Part shown: piece by piece, positions 60,270 through 64,000 of the stretch
Layout of the letters: the number at the start of each line of letters is the position of its first letter
Position numbering within the stretch: position 1 is the stretch's first letter
Source: Panagrolaimus kolymaensis
Taxonomy: Eukaryota > Nematoda > Chromadorea > Rhabditida > Panagrolaimidae
DNA length: 64,000 nt
Direction: 5' to 3'
NCBI GenBank assembly: GCA_028622995.1
Contig: JAJQJQ010000027.1
Location: forward strand, 3,224,001-3,288,000
Position numbers and translations under genes: made by a program
The notes under the pieces: model-generated
What the model saw: only the letters and a program-made list of their open reading frames with translations
Databases searched by the model: none
Told to the model about the DNA's origin: nothing

Positions 60270-60694
60270 ACTATTCTTTTGTTTTTTAAACAGTTATTCT
60301 GTGTAAATATAGTTTAAGTAACAATAAATTATTTTTAATGTGCATATTGTTTTGTATAAGGGAGGAAAAATAAGCAATGGAAAGCAGAATCCAAAATTAA
60401 TTCAATAACAAATTTGATTGGTTTGTAACAAAAGCAGTGATGAAAAATGTTGTGGTTGCATACAAGTTTAAACCTCCATATAAAAAATTTGGATATAAAA
60501 ATATTAAAAAATTTATTAAAAATTAACTTATATTAATTTGTTTCATTTCGCATAAATTAGCTGAATAAAATAACTCCGTATTTATTTTTGCCTATGCTTG
60601 TCAGTTTTCAACGCATATAATTACTGTTAACACTTCAGCCCGTGTGGTATAAAATTAAAAAATAGTAATAAGGTGAAATAAACCTTTTAAAAAA

Positions 60695-60850
60695 ATGGTA
60701 CAAGTTTTCAAAACTTACATATTATCAAGTATTATTGGTGCGTGCTTGAAGGCCATCATATTTATTTTTAATTTTCCTTTGGCTTCAAGTAGTCATCGAA
60801 GAATTCAAAGAGCTAAGGTGAAAAATAAGAAAGAACAAAAAATGCTTTAA
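60695..60850 (+). CDS. candidate 51-residue membrane microprotein
   Basis: ATG frame of 51 codons: MVQVFKTYILSSIIGACLKA, one hydrophobic segment ending NFPLASSS, then a basic tail (HRRIQRAKVKNKKEQKML). The hydrophobic-then-basic layout suits a one-TM protein with the tail inside. A possible donor (AAG|GTGAAA) after RIQRAK means it could be a first exon. Unrecognised. Confidence 0.28.
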   Translation: MVQVFKTYILSSIIGACLKAIIFIFNFPLASSSHRRIQRAKVKNKKEQKML

Positions 60851-61232
60851 AGAAATGTTGAATAAAATAGAAATGAAAATTGGAACGAATGTTTTAATTT
60901 TTTCTCTTTCGTTATTGATTTAAATTCTCTGCTTTCATATTTGTATTGCTTTTTTTCTTTGGCGCTAATTTGTTTTGAAGACGAAAATTATTTTTCAAGG
61001 ATTGTTTTTGTATATTTTTATTCTATTTTTTTTTTACAATAATTTTAACCCTTTTTTTCTTTAAGAAATCTGGTTTAAAACTTTAAAAAATACTTTTTTG
61101 GAATGCTTTTATAATGATTTTTAATACACAGCTTCAGCAATATCGAATACAACATTTATTCCAATGGATATTACAAATTGCAAAATCATTAGTCATTTAG
61201 CTGATCCCAATTACAAATTTTAAAATATTTCA

Positions 61233-61450
61233 AAACATTAATGGATCTTGTTCTAAAATCCACGCCAGTAATTAGAAATGAAGTTTTTTGCTTTATAAAA
61301 ATTATTTTAAATAATTAAATACTTCCTGTAAATATTATTTACGGCACTTTTAGATTTTAAAATATTTCCAAACATTAATGTATCTTGTAATAAAACAGAC
61401 ACCAGTAATTAGAAACGAAGTTTTTTGCTTTATAAAAATTATTTTAAATA
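61233..61450 (+). repeat. tandem dispersed-repeat units (about 137 bp period)
   Basis: Two copies with ATG at 61241 and 61378. Both read AAACATTAATG.ATCTTG, then CCAGTAATTAGAAA.GAAG and TTTTTTGCTTTATAAAAATT. Related single copies lie near 51941, 52191 and 57890. Confidence 0.7.
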
Positions 61451-62301
61451 TATAAATACTTCCAAATATACGTATTGCTTAATTTTTTTTTTGTTTTTTT
61501 CGGTAAAAATACGTAAAAATATATGGAGAACTTGATTCCGTTAAGAAAACTCCCCGCTTTGGACTTTACGACATACTTCTCCTTGCGAGACTATAATTCA
61601 TAATTTTTTATAGCGGTATAATGCTATTTTTATATTCTCTTCGATGGTTGAGATCAATTACAATGTTGTTCGGCACATTTTTACGAATCGAATGGTATAT
61701 CGAACTTTAAAAAATAAAAAATTTCAAAATTTTGCTAATTAGATTACTGTATCTCCAGAATGAGTATATCAAATGGCAAAACGGCCTCTATTTTCGTGAT
61801 TTTCATAGTTAGAAACCCATAGGATCGAGTTTTCAGTCAGGAAAAAGCAAAAAAAAATTTTGCTGTTCAGGTTTTTTACAGAAAAGCTCGATTTTCTAAA
61901 AAAATGTGTTTTAAAACGTAGCAACCAACTCTAAAAAATATTAATAAAATTTAATTTGTTTTAAAGGCAATTACATAGTCTGTTTGCCATTAAAAACTAT
62001 AAATTATAGTCTTTCATGAACTTGTTTTTAAATTTTTTCCACTCCATTATTTTATAAATAAATAATAAGGCGTTAAAATGGAAAAAATATCGTTAACGAG
62101 TATATAATTTTCTTTGTAAAATTTTATTTTATTTATAGCGAAAGCACACTTATATTTCTTAATAAAACATTAATATACAAAATAAAAAGTACTAAAAAAA
62201 AGAAAGCTTTTTAGTCACAGTATAATTTTGTATTTTAGCTATTTTATTCGCCCATTTTCACGCTTTCTAAATTTAAATAAAAAAATTTGGTAATAAAAAA
62301 A

Positions 62302-63879
62302 ATGGTGAAAAAATTTATTTGTAAAATATCTGGCATCAAATTTGATGATTATGATAGCACAGATAATTTTAAATGTTTTTTGGGAAATTTTGCTATGACT
62401 TTATATAACTTAAATTTTGGACTTATTTGTGTTTTTCTTCTTTTTGTTATAATTTTAATATCTATTTTTGGTGGAATTAAACAAAGTTATCGATGGTTTA
62501 TATTAAATCAAGCATTTTGGGATTTATTATTATGTTATAGTTATATTTGTGCGAATGATGTTTTATATTTCATTGGTGTAAACCTTTCAAATACAGGAAA
62601 CTTTTGTTCTCCATATACAGAAGAAGTAACAATTTGGAAGGGATTATTAATAGATATATTTCCAACTAATCCATATTCGGCTTTATTATTGCTTTCAGTT
62701 ACTCGGTTTTTAGCTTTATATTATATGAATCTTTATGAAAGGCTTACTTCTGGAAGAAATATAATATATTTAATATTTATTTTTAATTTTCTTATTCTTC
62801 TTTTTCACATTAATATTTTATTTTCATATATAGAAGAAAATCAAAGGGAAGCTCTGATAAAAATATGTTTATCCGAAATTAAACCTTCTAAAAACTCCAC
62901 TGTTAAAAGAAATTCCATAGAATTTTGCAAATACTCAAGTTATATGAAAGATTCAACATGGCAATTTTGGAATACAGTAAATTTAATTTTTGATACAATT
63001 AGTATGTGTAAACCGCTTATTTGTTTATCCTTATCCATCATAGCTACAATTTTCATTATTTATCGCATAGCTCGACAAGCGGCATTTCAAGTAAGTGAAA
63101 ATGGGATAAGTGGCTATCAGACAGACAATCCATGCAGAAATAAAATTGGTTACGAATAAAGATTTTTAAAAAAACTACTATTTTCAAAATATTTTTTTAT
63201 GTTTTTATTTTGTCAAAAATTAGACTTTTAAAGTGATAAAGAATGTAAAATTTTCAAAGATAATGAAAAATTTAAAAAAAATTTAAATCTAAAATTTACG
63301 AAATGTGCAAAAAAATGTTAGAAAATTTATGCAAATGTATTAAAAAAATTAAGGTAATACTTAGTTTTTTCTTATCTTGAGTGTCCAAAGAAAAATCTTT
63401 TCCAATTTTAAGCCCATTATTTATATTCCCATTTTTTTTAGTTAAAACATAATCGTCGAGATTTTATGAATTCTTTACGAGTTTCAATTGTAATTATACT
63501 TCAAATTATAATAAATTTATTTTGTTTTATTATTGAATTTTTTGGTAATATAGAAAAAATTTTGGAAAGTTTTTGGATTATTATTGGTACAGAAGATATT
63601 CCATGTTCATATATACCAAGTTATAAATGTATCGATCTTTGGCTTCCATTATGGTTTAATGCAAGTATGGGATTGACCGATTCACCCATTTTACAAGCCA
63701 TTGTTCAAATAAGAATTTTTTTGGAATCTATTATTGTTTTGTCTATTATGACGGGATATCGAGAAGCTATATTTAAATTCATTAAAAATATTTTTAAATT
63801 TTTAAGAAATCCAAAGAAAACATATGTAAATATCAAATCCTCGAATAGTATGAGCCAAATTGCGGCGTCTTTTAAATAA
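62302..63879 (+). CDS. nematode 7TM chemoreceptor, class not assigned
   Basis: Two exons (62302-63090, 63442-63879) give 408 residues. Hydrophobic segments: TM1 near LICVFLLFVIILISIFGG, TM2 with WFILNQAFWDLLLCYSYI, TM3 with YSALLLLSVTRFLALYY (TRF in place of the ERY-type motif), TM4 LIFIFNFLILLFHINIL, a long second extracellular loop with cysteines, TM5 CLSLSIIATIFIIYRIARQ. The splice joins AAFQ to LKHNRRDFMNSL, a basic third cytosolic loop leading into TM6 (VSIVIILQIIINLFCFII). TM7 region LQAIVQIRIFLESIIVLS is followed by a TGYREAIFKF tail. The layout fits nematode serpentine receptors (Srsx/Srx/Srw-like), but I cannot assign a class. Intron donor GTAAGT and acceptor TTTTTTTAG are good. Confidence 0.75.
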
Positions 63880-64000
63880 TAATAAAATAAATTTGTTTTG
63901 TTAAAAAAAACTAATAATAAATTGAAAAAAAATAAACAAAAGAACTAAATTTTTTCACATGCATAAAAAATAATTTTTCTATTTTCTTGCTTTCGTCCCA

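Larger units (their letters stand above)
60270..62301. other. intergenic with tandem copies of a dispersed repeat
   Basis: Holds a 51-codon frame at 60695, then two tandem copies of a repeat unit of about 137 bases at 61233-61450. About 61490-62000 is more complex sequence (for example CTGTATCTCCAGAATGAG) that reads like one arm of an old element, but no partner arm is seen. The rest is A+T-rich. Confidence 0.45.

Noticed and set aside
61490..62050. More complex sequence that reads like a foldback arm
   Set aside because: No inverted partner or target duplication found in the window, so it is not called as an element.

Overview
This is nuclear DNA of a nematode. The evidence is several nematode-specific chemoreceptor families, a DUF19-type secreted protein, an OAC-type acyltransferase with an SGNH tail, and small T-rich introns ending in TTTTAG or TTTCAG with GTAAGT-like donors. 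The sequence is extremely A+T rich with many A and T homopolymers. That fits the low-GC clade IV nematodes (for example root-knot nematodes), but the species cannot be fixed from this window. All multi-exon models below were built by hand, and each complete model sums to a whole number of codons.

Layout. 0.4-3.8 kb (+): an Sre-type chemoreceptor and an Srh-like receptor with a frameshift. 5.1-9.7 kb (+): a dynamin-related GTPase of the DRP-1 (mitochondrial fission) type, with a 1.6 kb foldback element in one intron. 10.9-13.3 kb (+): an Srv/Srg-type receptor broken by a 1.4 kb foldback element inside an exon. 13.6-15.4 kb (+): a secreted S28 serine peptidase. 16.3-17.7 and 22.4-23.6 kb (+): two tandem Srh-like paralogs that are patchwork-identical, with a sugar transporter (18.8-21.3 kb, +) between them. 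24.1-27.0 kb (-): a TRH-receptor-like neuropeptide GPCR. 27-43.3 kb: a 16 kb A+T-rich stretch with no convincing gene. 43.3 kb (-): tRNA-Thr(UGU). 43.9-45.2 kb (+): a DUF19 secreted protein. 46.4-49.4 kb (+): a DUF6119/TIGR04141-type protein, a family best known from bacteria. 50-51.2 kb: a mariner-type foldback element. 51.4-51.9 kb: a decayed chemoreceptor. 52.6-53.9 kb (-): a secreted protein of unknown family. 54.5-57.3 kb (-): an acyltransferase-3/SGNH protein. 58.2-60.3 kb (+): a V-ATPase subunit A homologue with a degenerate P-loop. 62.3-63.9 kb (+): another 7TM receptor.

There are no operon-like dense clusters. Most genes are independent, and several have a splice acceptor just upstream of the ATG, fitting spliced-leader trans-splicing. 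The chemoreceptor genes show birth and death at work: tandem copies, gene conversion, frameshift, insertion and decay. At least seven non-autonomous inverted-repeat elements with different target duplications (TA, TTAA, 6 bp, 8 bp) lie in introns, exons and spacers.

The most interesting items are the DUF6119 gene with an added nuclear-looking tail, the intact V-ATPase A paralog whose nucleotide-binding loop is shortened, the exon insertion with a clean target duplication, and several small candidate genes too short for normal ORF cut-offs.
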